From the NCBI GenBank assembly GCA_032173965.1, contig CM063288.1, forward strand, positions 26,134,001 to 26,198,000: DNA of 64,000 nt, given 5' to 3'. The number at the start of each line of letters is the position of its first letter. The first letter of the stretch is position 1. The stretch is from Sitta carolinensis. Its lineage: Eukaryota > Chordata > Aves > Passeriformes > Sittidae. Made by a program: the position numbers and the translations under genes. The notes beneath the pieces are model-generated. The model was not told the DNA's origin and made no database searches. It was given only the letters and a program-made list of their open reading frames with translations. Positions 51,788-64,000 of the stretch are shown here, piece by piece.

Positions 51788-52387
51788 AAGAGCTGTGCAG
51801 CCCTTGGAAGGACCTCGACAAGCTGGAGAAGTGGGCAGCGAAGAAGAATCAGAAGTTCAACAAAGGCAAATGAAGGGTCCTGCACTTCAGGAGAAACAAC
51901 CTCATGCACCAGCACAGGCTGGGGCTTGCCTGCTGGGGCAGCTCTGTGGAAAAGGACCTGGGGGTCCTGGTGGACAGTGAGCTGTTCCTGAGCCACCAGC
52001 GAGCCCCTGTGGCCAAGAAGGCCAATGGGATCCTGGGGTGCCTTAGGAAGAGCATTGCCAGCAGGTCGGGGAGGTGATCCTGCCCCTCTGCTCAGCCCTG
52101 GTGAGGCACATCTGGAGTGCTGTGTCCAGTTCTGGGCTCCTCAGCACAAGAGAGACACAGAGCTCCTGGAGCGAGTCCAGAGGATGGCAACAAAGATTAT
52201 TAAGGAACTGGAGCATCTCTCTTATGAGGAAAAGCCAAGGGAGCTCAAGGTTGTGCAGTCTCCCTCAGTGGAGGTATTCAAGAACCACCTGGACACTGTC
52301 CTGTGTTATGTGCTCCAGGATGGTCCTGGATTAAACCAGATGAGAGACTGGTCCCTTCCAACCCTATCCACTCTGTGATTCTGTGAA
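51788..52387 (+). mobile_element. CR1 LINE, internally deleted
   Basis: The CR1 consensus is followed in order: GCTGGAGAAGTGGGCAG, AAGTTCAACAAAGGCAAATG, GGTCCTGCACTTCAGGAG, AAGGACCTGGGGGTCCTGGT, GCCAAGAAGGCCAATGGGAT, GTCCAGTTCTGGGCTCCTCA, ATCTCTCTTATGAGGAAAAG. It then jumps near 52247 straight to the 3' region (GTGGAGGTATTCAAG) and ends TCTGTGATTCTGTGA. The skipped part is the last stretch of ORF2 before the tail. The open frame at 52025-52378 is this dead reverse-transcriptase remnant. Confidence 0.93.
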
Positions 52388-55300
52388 GAGAAAGGTAGAA
52401 GTTTGCTGGGCAGGCACACAAATTCAAGGGGCCTTTACTCTTCAGCTATGGTCCAGGTTAAACACCGTTTCACATCCATCAACCACAAAGCCAGTGGTAT
52501 TTAACTAACCAGCACAGAGATTCTTTTTCCCAAACAAAGGTCAACAACGCACAGCAGCCCTAACAGCTTTTCCCAATACTAATACCACCCCACAGTTATA
52601 TTTGTGCTTTTAGGCTCTTTGAAATGCTGAGATCTTTCATGACTCACTGTCAAAAGCCAGCACTCAGAACCAGCTACCATCAAGTCAAGTCATCAACACC
52701 AATTTGACTTCATCGCATTTAAAGTCTGTTTCATTAAACAAACAAACACAAATTTGGCATCATTTTTTTTTTGTTTCCATTTACTCTGATGGATCACAGC
52801 CCTTGTTATAAAAGCATGCTTAATAAAAACAAATTGGAAAACTAAGGAAACTCATAAAAATCTCTGATTGTGAAGAAAAGCAGGGGAAAGGGCTTAAGGA
52901 GGAAATGCTACATTTTTCTGTGATGCCAGCAGAAAGAGGCAGTTTATAAAGAAAACCACATTGTGGCAGGAAATAAATCCTTGAGACTGAATTTGGAAAA
53001 AACACAAATTAATGCATTTATGGAAGAAACAGCAACACAACATGCACACCTAACACAAAGCAGAGATCCAGTAAGGCTGACAAGAGTCCTAGAACAGATA
53101 AGACAAAGAGAAGACCAATATAGCTTTGAGGACACATTCTAAGCATCTGATACACAGGAAACCTCTCTGAGAAAACAGAGAGATGGAAAGTATGACAAAA
53201 CCCAAAGGGACATGCACCTTTATTACTATTTATCATGTTCTGCAGCCAGAGTTACAATTTCCAGTCTATGAGCAGGGGTCTCATTTCACATTTAGATAAA
53301 AAATCCATTAAACAGGTAATATGGATGAGAAAGGGGAAAAGCATCACAGCCTTGTGCAACTATGAACACGGTGAATCCAAACAAAGCAATGGACTTGCTC
53401 ATGGAGAACAGAGAAAATATGGGAGGGAGAAGATTTGGGCAGCAAAAGACAACAGTCTGTTAGATATTCCTCCCTTAAATTAGGTTTTAGAGCAGGCTTC
53501 CAAAGAACACAAGGCTTCACACCAGGTGGATTTCAAAGGACTGTTAAAGCACCACTGAGGCATACATTAAGAAATGGCACCTGGGCAGAATTTCATGATC
53601 TAACAGTGCCAATTTCCAGAATTTGGTTGTTTGCTTCTGGGCCAGACCTGCTTATATGCAATTTATTGCTGTTGGATGAAGACAGATCAAAAATGCTTTT
53701 CATCATGTGCACCCTGCTCTTGAATCTCATTTGCCTTCAAAATTCGCCAGTAAAACCCATCTGCGGAAAACAAGGCCTTCTCTGACCCTTCTCTAACCTT
53801 AGAGACAAGCTGCAGTGTCAATGTGTCCTTTTCCCTCATGATGTAACATAATATGATGCAACATGACACAGACTCACATGGGATTCCAGCCAGAGGAGGA
53901 GGAAGACCCCACTTCCATGAACCTGGTCTCTCCTCTGAGATGCGTTTCCAACCTGACACACAGCACACATGTGACAGGTTCTCAAATGAAACGCGTCTGG
54001 CCATCCATATGTGCAACAAGGGACCCCTCATGACTCACATTTGTACTGCAGCATTTCAACATCATTAAAACCGAGCAAAAAGGCCTCAAAGAGGACTTGT
54101 GTACAGAAGTGGATTTTAATGTCAAAAGAGGCCACTCTGATAATGTAGTCTCACCTCTGGATGACATAGTTCACTGAAGTGCACAAAGAGCTCCCTTGAA
54201 CACTCATTTATAACCACTTTCAGGCTGGTTTCCACTATTAGATATGAAAGTCTGAGGGTAAATCAGAATGGGAGGCTCCCTTCTGTCCACACATTGAGAC
54301 TTTCATGAGACCTCTCTCACCTGTCATCATTTCACAGATGGGTATGACTGCCCTGGGGGAAGGTATGCCTACACCAGACATTATTCTACCTTGTACTGTT
54401 GGGGAGGCCACATTTAGCTCTTAGAAACATCTTCTAGTTCCTTCCCACACCTACATTTTCTTCATTTATAAAACCAGTGAAAACAAATCATGCTTCACCC
54501 TCAGTTTTATAGAGGGCAGCTCAGGACCTCTCATTCCTTCATGGAAAGAAAATTTCTTTCTGTACAGTTTCCATTATTTATTAGATGAAGGTCGGGGGAG
54601 AAATGGTATTTATAGGATGCCTAAGGCCATGATCACTAAAAAACAGAGTATGTCAATATAGCTACAGCACAACTCAGTGGCCTGTTGTGCAACATTTTTT
54701 AAAATGTACTCTCTCATTACAGCACTTGAGAATATCTCCCCCCCAACACCAGTGAAAATACATTTATGAGAGCTATAGAGCAACAAGATTGTTTTAATAA
54801 AATCATTAACATGGATGTGCTGTTTTCTGCCACATACTGATATTTAGTCCACATCCTGACAAGATCTGGGATTTGTATAGACTATTCTCCTGAAAGGTGT
54901 CAAGTGACTTCGTTGACACTGAGCCAGTGTAAATTCACTGTAACTTTGGCAGATCTGCACTCACTGACTGATGTGAAATCCACAATGTGATGCGGATACT
55001 ATTCTTTCCATTTACAAAGAGAAAAATCATTCATAACTGAATGTCAAAGGTCTCCTTGACCTTTTCAACTTAAAGAAATGGAAATGAGACAGAAATTCCC
55101 ATCTTACACCATATTGGAACATCACCTGACCAGAGATGCAGCTTGGTCAAACAAAACTGACTGAATGGCATCTGGCATAGCTCTCACTGCATGAAGTAAT
55201 TCACATGAGACAGTCCCAGTGAGGAGAAGCCTTCAAGCTAGAGCATCCACGCAGTGTGCAGCTAGGGCACTCAGGACTTGGAATCACACACACTAGAGGT

Positions 55301-57963
55301 ATTTGGGAGTAAGACACCACCCACACCTTGCCTCCCTTGTTCTCCCTCAAATGTATTCTTATAAGAAATGTACTTCTCATGTGAAAAAAAAAGAAATTCC
55401 AGCCTTTGTAGAGCTCTGTGCACTTACTGGCATTCTTTTCAGCACTCAGAAACAATGCTGGGAAGTCACCCAGTCACCTGTCTACCAAGTCTCTCACACC
55501 AGAAAATAACTCCACACTGGAATTCTTCTGTTGTCTCCCAAACTGCTGGCGTTTATTCATGTCTTAAACAAACCCCCAGAACTCAGAAAGCCCAAGACGA
55601 GTTAGGCACACTCAGTAAAGAGTATTTAAACTGGGCACCCTGAAACTTATTTACCAGCATCCAAGAAAGATTAATAAAGGAATCATTCCCAGAAAAGTCT
55701 TGAGTGAACAGAAAATCGAGGCTGCCTGAAGAGAAAGCATGGGCTTTGCAGCCAACTCAGAAGTACAGTGTGCTGCCAAGGCCCTCATATTACCTTTTAA
55801 ACTCCCAAATCACCACAGATCCTGAGGGGGTTTTATATAAGCACACATCTTCATCCAGGGGGGCTCTCGAGACAGGGATTTTAGCCTGTATCTGAAAGGT
55901 TTCAACATGTAATCAATGTAAAAAGCACCAAAGCTCCCACTGACCCTAACTGACTCACTCCCTCTAAAAAAGTCCCACAGGTGAAACCAGGTTCTTCCGT
56001 TTTCAAACATTGACTACAATAATCTTTCTTTGCACTTTAAAAACACAGCAGAGGTAAGACAACTACCAGTAAGAGAAGTCTACACTGTAGAAAGTGAGAA
56101 ACTACTCCAGGTGACACCCACTTACCCTGAAATTCTCAACCCTGAAAGAAAAGCACCTTACAAGCTCTTTCACTGGGTCACGTCTCTTAAAGCAGCCTGC
56201 CTTGTCCTCCAAGAAACTGGAGGCCTCCAAAACTCTAAGTGCTTTCTTCCTCTGGTCTGACCAGACAGAAATATGCCTTATACTCCCTATTTGACTTAAC
56301 CCCCTCTGCTCTTTCACAGGTTTCTTAGAACCCCAACTCTCAGAGATTTCTGCTTACATCAGAACATCTTTCTCAGCACCAAAGCCAAGTTCCCGGTTTC
56401 CTCAATTGTGCAGGAAAGCCTACTAACATAATTCAACACTACCCTAGGAGATCAAAACCCAAAAACAAATAGGAGAAGCACGTACCTTGGTTAGAATCTG
56501 ATGTACAGCAACCTTCACAACCACAACCACAATGATCACAACCACTCTGAGGTGCTGGCATAGTTTATGAATAATTGGGGGAGACTGTGACACCACCAGA
56601 ATGAACTGGGACAGCAGCATCAGGTGGAGCCAGAAAAATACTATTTTACCCAAACTGACTGTATTCTCAAATCAGTCCAATGCTCTTTGCTTCTCTCTTA
56701 TTATCTTAAAATGCAGATAAATTTAAAAATAAAACCAAGAGACACTGAAGTTCATCTGATCTAGACGGAAATGAGGGAGGCTTTTTCCACTGGTGCCGAT
56801 TTTCCATTGTGCAGCAAATGCAACCTCTCTACCGTCCATGTGTCAGAAACAAAGCCACTTCTGGCCTGATGCTTTCCATATGAAACACTAGATCCCATCT
56901 TTCTTCTCCCCTCTGCCTTCCTCCTTTCCATACTTAATTACTCACACAGCAGCTGTAGTAGGTTGCAGATGAGTGGAATGTTTTCTCCAGAGCAGCACAA
57001 ATTTTCCAGGCTGACAGCGAAGGCCAAAAGAAAGAAAAGAAAAAACAAAACCCCAACAAGAATTATTTAGTACTTTACACCAGCTTGAAGCAGGCAGCAA
57101 GCTCTGCAGGGCTTCAAACCACTGTACAGCCAAAGGAAAAGAACAAAGCCCCTGAGCCACTCAGCCCACCCTGCCCCCAGGGATGCGGGGCACCTCAGAT
57201 CCAGAACCCAGCAGTAACCCAGAGGTGCCAAGGCAGGGTGAGTGCACCGACTCCAAACCGGCACAGCACCTCACCAGCAGCAGCTGAGCAGAGGAGAGAC
57301 CAGCAGCTGCAAGGAGACAAGGAACACGTGTGACTGCACTGCTCTTGTGCATCTTGTGTATCAACAGGCCTTGCCAGGCCCCTCCCTGAGTAAGGGAGAG
57401 CAGGCACTCGGGTAAGAGACCAGAGTATCCAGACACCGCTCGAGGCATCACATAGGGTTGTGGTTGCTGTTCTCCAAAGATGCAATAGTCACAGGATGCA
57501 GAGAGTCTGGATACCTTTGACTAGCCAAATTGCTAATAGATGGGAAAAATTAATCAACTTTTAGGGGCGCAAGACCTGAAATGAAAAGCTAACACTGACA
57601 ACAAAGTGGAAGATGTCAGCCAAACTAAGGCTCTCACACTGAAAAGTGCCAGGCCCTCAGGAAATTCCAAGAAGTACAACTCATTGAAAGATTTCTACCG
57701 AAAGTTCTCAGAGAAGAAATATGCTTTGTCCAATCTCTTATTGGAATATATATTCATTTTGGAGTCAACATGTTATCCACCGAAATGTCACACATCCAAG
57801 ATGTAATCTGTAAGGGCAGACTTGAATCAAGCGATGCCATGACTCAAATCTGGGTCTCACACCTAAGTGTTGTGATGTGCATTTTGGGTGTAAAAAGCAA
57901 GCAGACAGGAGCACCTCTCAACCCCCTTCTACTCTGCCACCCAATGAACAATTTTCACCGCGG

Positions 57964-57987
57964 CCTTTGATCACTAGAACCTTTGTT
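57964..57987 (+). promoter_or_regulatory. Adjacent TCF/LEF-like and SOX-like motifs
   Basis: CCTTTGATC (57964-57972) matches the TCF/LEF core, and CCTTTGTT (57980-57987) matches the SOX core. They are 7 bases apart in the same orientation, next to a small CpG cluster (CACCGCGGCC). This is motif evidence only. Confidence 0.3.
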
Positions 57988-59423
57988 TTCTATCCAGCCC
58001 GGGTGGAAAACAAGGGCAAGTGATTAAAGGCAGTCCCGGAGTTCACCCCCACCAGCACAAAGCAATTCAGCACAATGCTGATTCGACTCCTGGGCTGGAG
58101 TGAAGGCAAGTCAGCAGAAATTGCAAATGTTCAAAACCCAAGAACTTTCCTTATGTATGGAAGTGGACTTTGCCCACTCAAGGGTCAGGATTAAAACCAA
58201 ATACCTAACACCATAGTAGCCTATTAGTAGTGAAAGCATTTTTAAAATCTAGATAACTTGTCCTGACACATGCCTTTTTCCTCACTGCACAATCTGAATA
58301 AACACTTGTTTTCACTATGATTCCCAGTCACTTCAGTTGTACCACAAAAATGCTGCAGTGACAGAGCTGCAAAGGCAGAAGGTGGGCCAGATGATCCTGT
58401 CCAAAAAACACAAACCCTGCTTCCAGGGCTTTTTGGACGATCTAGATGGAGATGCCTCCACTGATTGCAGTTTCTGTCAGAATATGCTACCTTACAAAGG
58501 TCCTTTATGGTCAAGTATCAACCCTAAGTCAGCATCCCTTTAAAACTAACCTTCTGAGGCTACAGGTGTAAAGGGCAGGATTTGTAAATCAAGACTCTAA
58601 TTGGAATGTCTTAGAAGAGCCTCTCACAAGCCAGTGTCCTTCTCTTCGCATTCTTTCCCATAAATCACACTGTCTCCCAAGCTTGCCTGTGTCACTGTCT
58701 ACTTCTCTATCCCTTGCAGAGCTGTTGACCCCATGTATGATTTAAACTCCAGCTCTGCACTCAGGTCCACAATGCTGGGAAATAACAAGAGGATTAGACA
58801 TGTGACACATTGCCTGTAAGCATCATGTTCAAAACCAGTATGTCACTTAAACGTGTGGTTGGCGGGCCTTCAGCAAGCATAAATGACATAAACATCTCTG
58901 CGTAAACAACTCGCATTCTTTGGTGTGTGTTGTACAGTACACTACACACACCTCTTAACAGTTCTCTGAAAAGTAACACATGTAATGAATACAGTTGCAC
59001 AGTTGAGTGGAGATGCTTTGGATTGGAAAAGATCCTTCACAGGCAAGAACAGGGAGTGGATGGGTACCTGCTTCAAAAGGATTAACAGCATCAGAGCAGC
59101 TTAATAAATCAGAGTTGGTGTATTAAACTTTTAAAAGAAAAAAAAATTAAATGCCTTCTGCCCAACCTTCCTACACTCAACTCCAACCCCTACTAAAAAC
59201 TTGAGAAGGGTCAAATCAGTGCCATATCCAAGTTGTCACAAACACAGCCCAGACCTCTGGAAGGGGCGTTTAAGCTTACCTTTCAGAATCTTTTGATTTT
59301 TTTTCCTAGAGGCAATGCCACACCTCCCCGAGGGCTCCTTTGCACAGGAGCTGTCCTGGCAGGGGTGTGGCAGAACCTGGGCCCGGAGCTCCAGAGGGGC
59401 TGGCTGCCCACAGCCTTGTGTAA

Positions 59424-59435
59424 CCCCCCCCCCCC
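59424..59435. repeat. Homopolymer run of 12 C
   Basis: Uninterrupted C tract within a locally GC-richer part of intron 1 (about 59320-59480). Its length may be miscalled. Confidence 0.85.
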
Positions 59436-62400
59436 AGCCACCGTGGCCAAGCACCACAAAGCAGGAACAGGAGTGCCCACTGCAGCAGAGCAGAACACGA
59501 GAGCTGCCAACGCATCTCGTAACTGAAGAACTGAGAAGCAAAGGTTCGGTGTCCTGATTAAATCCAAGATGTCTAACTATCTTTGAGCATAAAGGCTGAA
59601 ACACGAACTCACAGACAGCTTACTCTCACAGGCAGCCTAACAACCTGAGCAGCCAAGCAGTCTTCCTCACCAGCTGGTGCCAGAGTAGGAATGGTAAACA
59701 CAGCCTGGTGACCAAAGCAATACATGAGCTTTTTCTGATGTACACACCAATAAACACCACAGTACTTTCATTTTCTTAATGCTGCTGGAATCAAGAGTTA
59801 GAGATTCCAGATTGAGATTTTTTTGATAATAAAAGACAACAAAAGAAATCTTCAGTGGCTCAAATGCAAAGACAGTATAAAGAACATAAAATTAAATTAA
59901 AAAAATAAAATATTTGTGACTTTATAGACAATCTCAGTGTCTTGGGAACCAGGCGCGATTTTTTAACTCACAGTGACAATGGTGGAAGGACGCTCTTTTC
60001 CTGGCAGGTTTGTTCTGTTCGCTTTGAACTCTGTAGTTCAAGTGCATCCACACTAATTTTGACCAAGGCAGAAGCACCCATAGTACAAAAAGGACATGTG
60101 GGAAGAAGAAATTCAGTAATTCAAGTGATACCTGCAATGTCAGTCTGAAAGACACCACAAAAAGCACTCCCAGCTCCTGAGCACTGACAGGAGTTTGGAA
60201 GTGGTGGGGACATTGTAGATGTAGGGAATGGACAGGAGGCACTTGAGAGTCCAGGGGAAGCAGAAAGAGGAACTCAGCACTACTCTTGAAAACATCTTTA
60301 TTAACTCTCAAAAAATTCAGGTTTAGCGTCAAGAAAGAAAACCACCATGAATTACAATGCCTGGGCATAACTTTTAGAAAGGTTTTGAGCATGATGATCA
60401 AAATTCTACAATTTTTCTTCCCCTCTGCAGAATGTGACAAACTTGACAGGAGGTGAGGTATACTACTAACCCATTGCTTAATGTGCTAAACAGCAGTATT
60501 GCTCAGTCAGTGAGCAAAATCCCTTTGCTTCCTTAGGACAACTGCAATCAAGGTCATTGACATGCAGCTACAATCAAAGAGAAGCAGCTTCCTTCTTGCT
60601 TCCCTATAGTATTTCCTAACTCATAATGGAGAAACAAAACACTGGATGTTTCTCAATGGAGAATCATTTGACAAAGCCTCAGAAAATCCACCAACAATAT
60701 CCAGAAGACACTATTTGCCTCAATTCTGGACAGCTTAAGTATGAAATTACTATCTGGAACTGAAAACCTTCTGCCATTTCTATATGGAAGTATCACACTG
60801 CAGACTAGCTATGTATCATGATTTTCATGTAGCCTATTCTAATTTATGCACTGCTACTCAGTAGGACATACAGAAATGTACGGGCTTGGGGAGGGTAGAT
60901 TTAAGCACGCCAAATAAGTAAGAGAAAATATTTTCTAGCTGAGTACTCACATTATGATTGTGCATTGCTTAAAGGTATTTACCCCATTTCAAAATCACTT
61001 GATACAAGTCATTCACATAATCTGCTATTTTAAGACCTGTAACGTGGATTGTGCTTTCAGAATGCCAAGAAATAATCACTTTTAACAATAGATTCTGTAA
61101 TTAAGAAATCATGTAACAATAGAGACAGCAGTTTCAAGTTTGTCTTTCTTCTCTATGTCCATCTCTTTCTGTAAGGTGACAGGAGCATGCATTCAGCACA
61201 TGGAGCAAGCAGAGGGACTGCAGGTATAAACGGAGAGGCATTCAGAGTCTGAAATACACTGCATTACACATGTGGCTGTTCTTGGAAGTCAACCATTTCT
61301 GAAAGTTATTCTCAAGAGGCATGATGTACTATAAGCACTTAAGAAATGTGTTACACTGTGACTGGAACCAAGATGAAATAGCAATATTAAAAGAGATGGT
61401 TTAGTTTATGTAGTGGCCAACTATGCCATTAAACTAGAACAATGGAGACGATGGGGAGGCAGGAATGTTCTTCAATGTGATTTATTCCTTTCCAGTAGGA
61501 GTGGAAATTTTTCCTATAGGCCTGAAAATGACCCTGTCTGCCAAGCAAAAGTCAGCATTAAGATATAAGAATTCTGCTAGATTAGTCAGCTGGGATACTC
61601 TGCTCTCACACAGCACAGGGATCTCAAAGCCCTCTTCCAGGATGAGTCAAAACTCAGCCTCCATTAGGCCTTAGCAGTCACTTCAGAAAGAGGGAAACTG
61701 AGGCTTGAAGAATTGATTAAAAACAGCCAAAGGCTATATGAAAAGATCAACAGAAAAACAAAGGCTTCCTCGATCCTATGTTTTACAGGAAATGTGCATC
61801 TTTCTTGAAAAGATCATTGTTTGCTGTGGCTGAGAACAGCTGGGTCAGCCAAGGCAAAAGGAAATGTTATCAGGCAACTGTTATCAGCAAACAATATAAT
61901 GCCATTTCCACTTCTGCCAGCCAATTAGACCTGTGCTGCCTGCTCACACATGAGGGAAAGGCTATCTCCTCCAGAATAAACCAGGGTTTGGCACCTAAAC
62001 CCTGCTGTTTTTATACAGCTGCCTCAGCTACACACGATGACTCTGTGCATTCACCTGGTCTTTGTGCTCCCATACTCTGACATTAGGGAACTGCCATGTT
62101 AGAAACTGCCCTACGCTCCCCACGAATATGAAGACAGACCCAAAAGGTCTCCTGATCAGACCCCTGTTTCACAATAGGCCAATGAGTGCTGAGTCCACCA
62201 AGGGGCCTACTGAGAAAGACAAGAGGGATGTTTAAAATGTCACCCCTAGGAAGAGGCATATCTGATTACAAAAGATGCTTTCTGCACCCTGATCTTTCAA
62301 TGACCCTCTAAATGACATTGTGAAGGTCCAGCAGGAAGAACAGAGTGAAGGCCCTTGTCCACCCCTTCCAAATTCTCAGTCCCGCTCTCCCCCTCTCTGC

Positions 62401-64000
62401 AGCCTGGCACACAAAGTGGGACCACGTGCAGCTGCACAGGCTATGATCCTCAGAGTTGTCTCCCTCAAAAACAGCCTCCTACCCACTTCCTTCCTCTGCA
62501 GAATAATGAGGCGCTCTTCAGCCTCGTGCTGCCTCTTCCAGCAGTCTGGTTCCAATCTCGGGATGCCACATGAGACAGCCACCCCAGGGCAATGGCATAT
62601 GTGGCCGGAGGTCCCCCTGCAGCAGTGCAGCAGCCACGCAGGTGCTGAAATTTCCCCCGCCCTGGTCCTGAACTGCAGAGTCAGCTCACAGGGACAGAGA
62701 GAACTAGGACGGTTCAGAGTCAGGATGAAGCACCAGGCAGAAACACGAGGTACCAGCCAGCTGACTTAGAGCAAACCACTAATTTCCCAATGCACACAGC
62801 CCACCTCCTCCTTTAATCCCTCCTCAGTGCCACAGAGGCTCAAGACCACTGGAAAAGCTAAACAAAATTCTCTCTCCTGATGAAACTGTGCTATTGATTA
62901 CTCATTAGATTCTGACGTCTCCACTCCAAGAAAAATCCTCCTGACCTCAAAAACATTTTGCCTGGAGAAGTACACCCAAAGCTCAGAGAGGCGCTCAGCT
63001 TTTGTTGCCTAAAAATCAAGCTCTCCCTTCCCAACATGTGTTTTAAGAAAACATCAAACACATCACAGGTTCATTTCCAGCTTCCACTTCAGGTATTTCC
63101 ACTTCCACAATGCAAACTATGTCCAGGGTGGAATAAGGGTTTCTTTGTTTGTATTTCTGGCTTCTGAAACAGAAACCTTCACAAAAGGAGACAATTTGTT
63201 CCTACATAAAATCTGTTTGTTTTGTACATATTGCAGGGTTGCATTCATTCAACTCCAACACTAATTGTCAAAAGCACAGATACCAAACTTGCTCACGTTC
63301 CTTTTGCAAGGGAAGGAAAAACGGGAGATCAGCTGACTGTGTGCAAGCATTTAGCAACCTGCCTGTGCTGTCAGTGCCCTCTGTGAGTAATGGGTGTTTC
63401 ACAATCTGAAATACAAGCAACTGGCCCAGCTGTATATTCCTCAGCCAGCAGCTACCAGACTGTTTTCCAGGCTCAGGAAAAAAGAAAGACAGGACTGTGA
63501 CAATGCTTTCACTTCAAGGCATTCTCTGATTTTCAGTGGGGCAGGTGCACCTTTCACAGTATCACAGTAAGCATCATTTCTCAGAGCAGGACCTGGCACT
63601 GACTAACCTCTGCACATCACGCACCAGTAACTGCTAATCACAAAACTGGAGCTCACAACGTGATAAAGAAGCTTGTTCTTAACCCACACATCTATTCTCC
63701 CCCTCAACCCCTGCCTTTTTAAGAGACTGAAGTAATCTCCTGGGGCGCCGCTTTGCTGCTGGGAGAAGAACTGCCCTGGAGCCCCTGTAGCACCACTGGA
63801 GCAGAGGAAAGACTTGTTTAAATGTTTTTACTCAAAATTAAAACTGCTGTTCCCCACTTACGACGCATCCATAGGGATCAGTCACTACCCTGTTAGCTCT
63901 CTTCCCTGGAATCTCAACTATAGCCTTTAGTTTAAAGGACACTTTAGAAACACACACATTCTTTGTCTCAAAGTTGCTACAGTTTGCCTAAAATAAGTAA

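Larger units (their letters stand above)
36290..64000 (-). other. KLF7: KLF7 intron 1 (3' part, 27.7 kb)
   Basis: The acceptor before exon 2 is TTTTCCCTTCTGCAG. The intron runs off the right edge of the window. It contains a CA microsatellite, a 92-bp foldback element, a CR1 copy, short C runs and AT-rich unique sequence. I looked for the first KLF7 exon and its expected CpG-rich promoter and saw neither. Open frames such as 47656-48045, 51269-51730, 59934-60440 and 62320-62769 have no family signature or paired splice sites. Confidence 0.88.

Noticed and set aside
52025..52378. 117-residue plus-strand frame with reverse-transcriptase-like residues
   Set aside because: Dead C-terminal remnant of CR1 ORF2, described as a mobile element and not as a gene.
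59934..60440. 168-residue minus-strand open frame, hydrophobic in part
   Set aside because: Sense strand matches KLF7 but there is no KLF or other family similarity I recognise, and no convincing exon borders; treated as chance.

Overview
This window is vertebrate nuclear DNA, most likely from a bird. It is intron-rich and CpG-poor, with several diverged CR1 retrotransposon tails (the main avian/reptilian LINE) and no operon-like packing. The only protein-coding gene I can support is KLF7 (Kruppel-like factor 7, a C2H2 zinc-finger transcription factor). It lies on the minus strand and runs from the right edge toward the left. I found no new multi-gene system.

Layout from right to left, in the direction of transcription. 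64000-36290 is the 3' part of intron 1; exon 1 (start codon and first ~34 residues) and the promoter lie outside the window. 36289-35678 is exon 2, the large acidic/Ser-Thr-rich regulatory exon plus zinc finger 1. 35677-17099 is intron 2 (18.6 kb). 17098-16975 is exon 3, zinc finger 2 and the start of finger 3. 16974-10632 is intron 3 (6.3 kb). 10631-10580 is the short coding part of exon 4, ending in TAA. From 10579 to about 2056 is a probable 8.5-kb 3' UTR. Positions 1-2055 look like downstream flank with no gene seen. Splice sites are canonical and the codon phases of the three exons fit together, except for one base.

That base is the main anomaly. A run of six G at 35977-35982 (six C in the mRNA) is one base short of what the KLF7 reading frame needs. 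As given, exon 2 changes frame there and reaches a stop at 35947-35945, before any zinc finger. Everything else about the gene looks intact, so a base-call error in the homopolymer is the first hypothesis, and a real loss-of-function allele the second.

Other observations: a CpG-rich island in intron 2 split by a 380-bp uninterrupted polypurine (GGAGA-type) tract; a G-rich (G-quadruplex-capable, mRNA strand) segment, two Pumilio-type sites, a U-rich/A-rich inverted pair and oppositely oriented CR1 copies in the 3' UTR; an exon 2-exon 3 junction that recreates a 5' splice site after splicing; a 27-base C run; and a 92-bp foldback element in intron 1.
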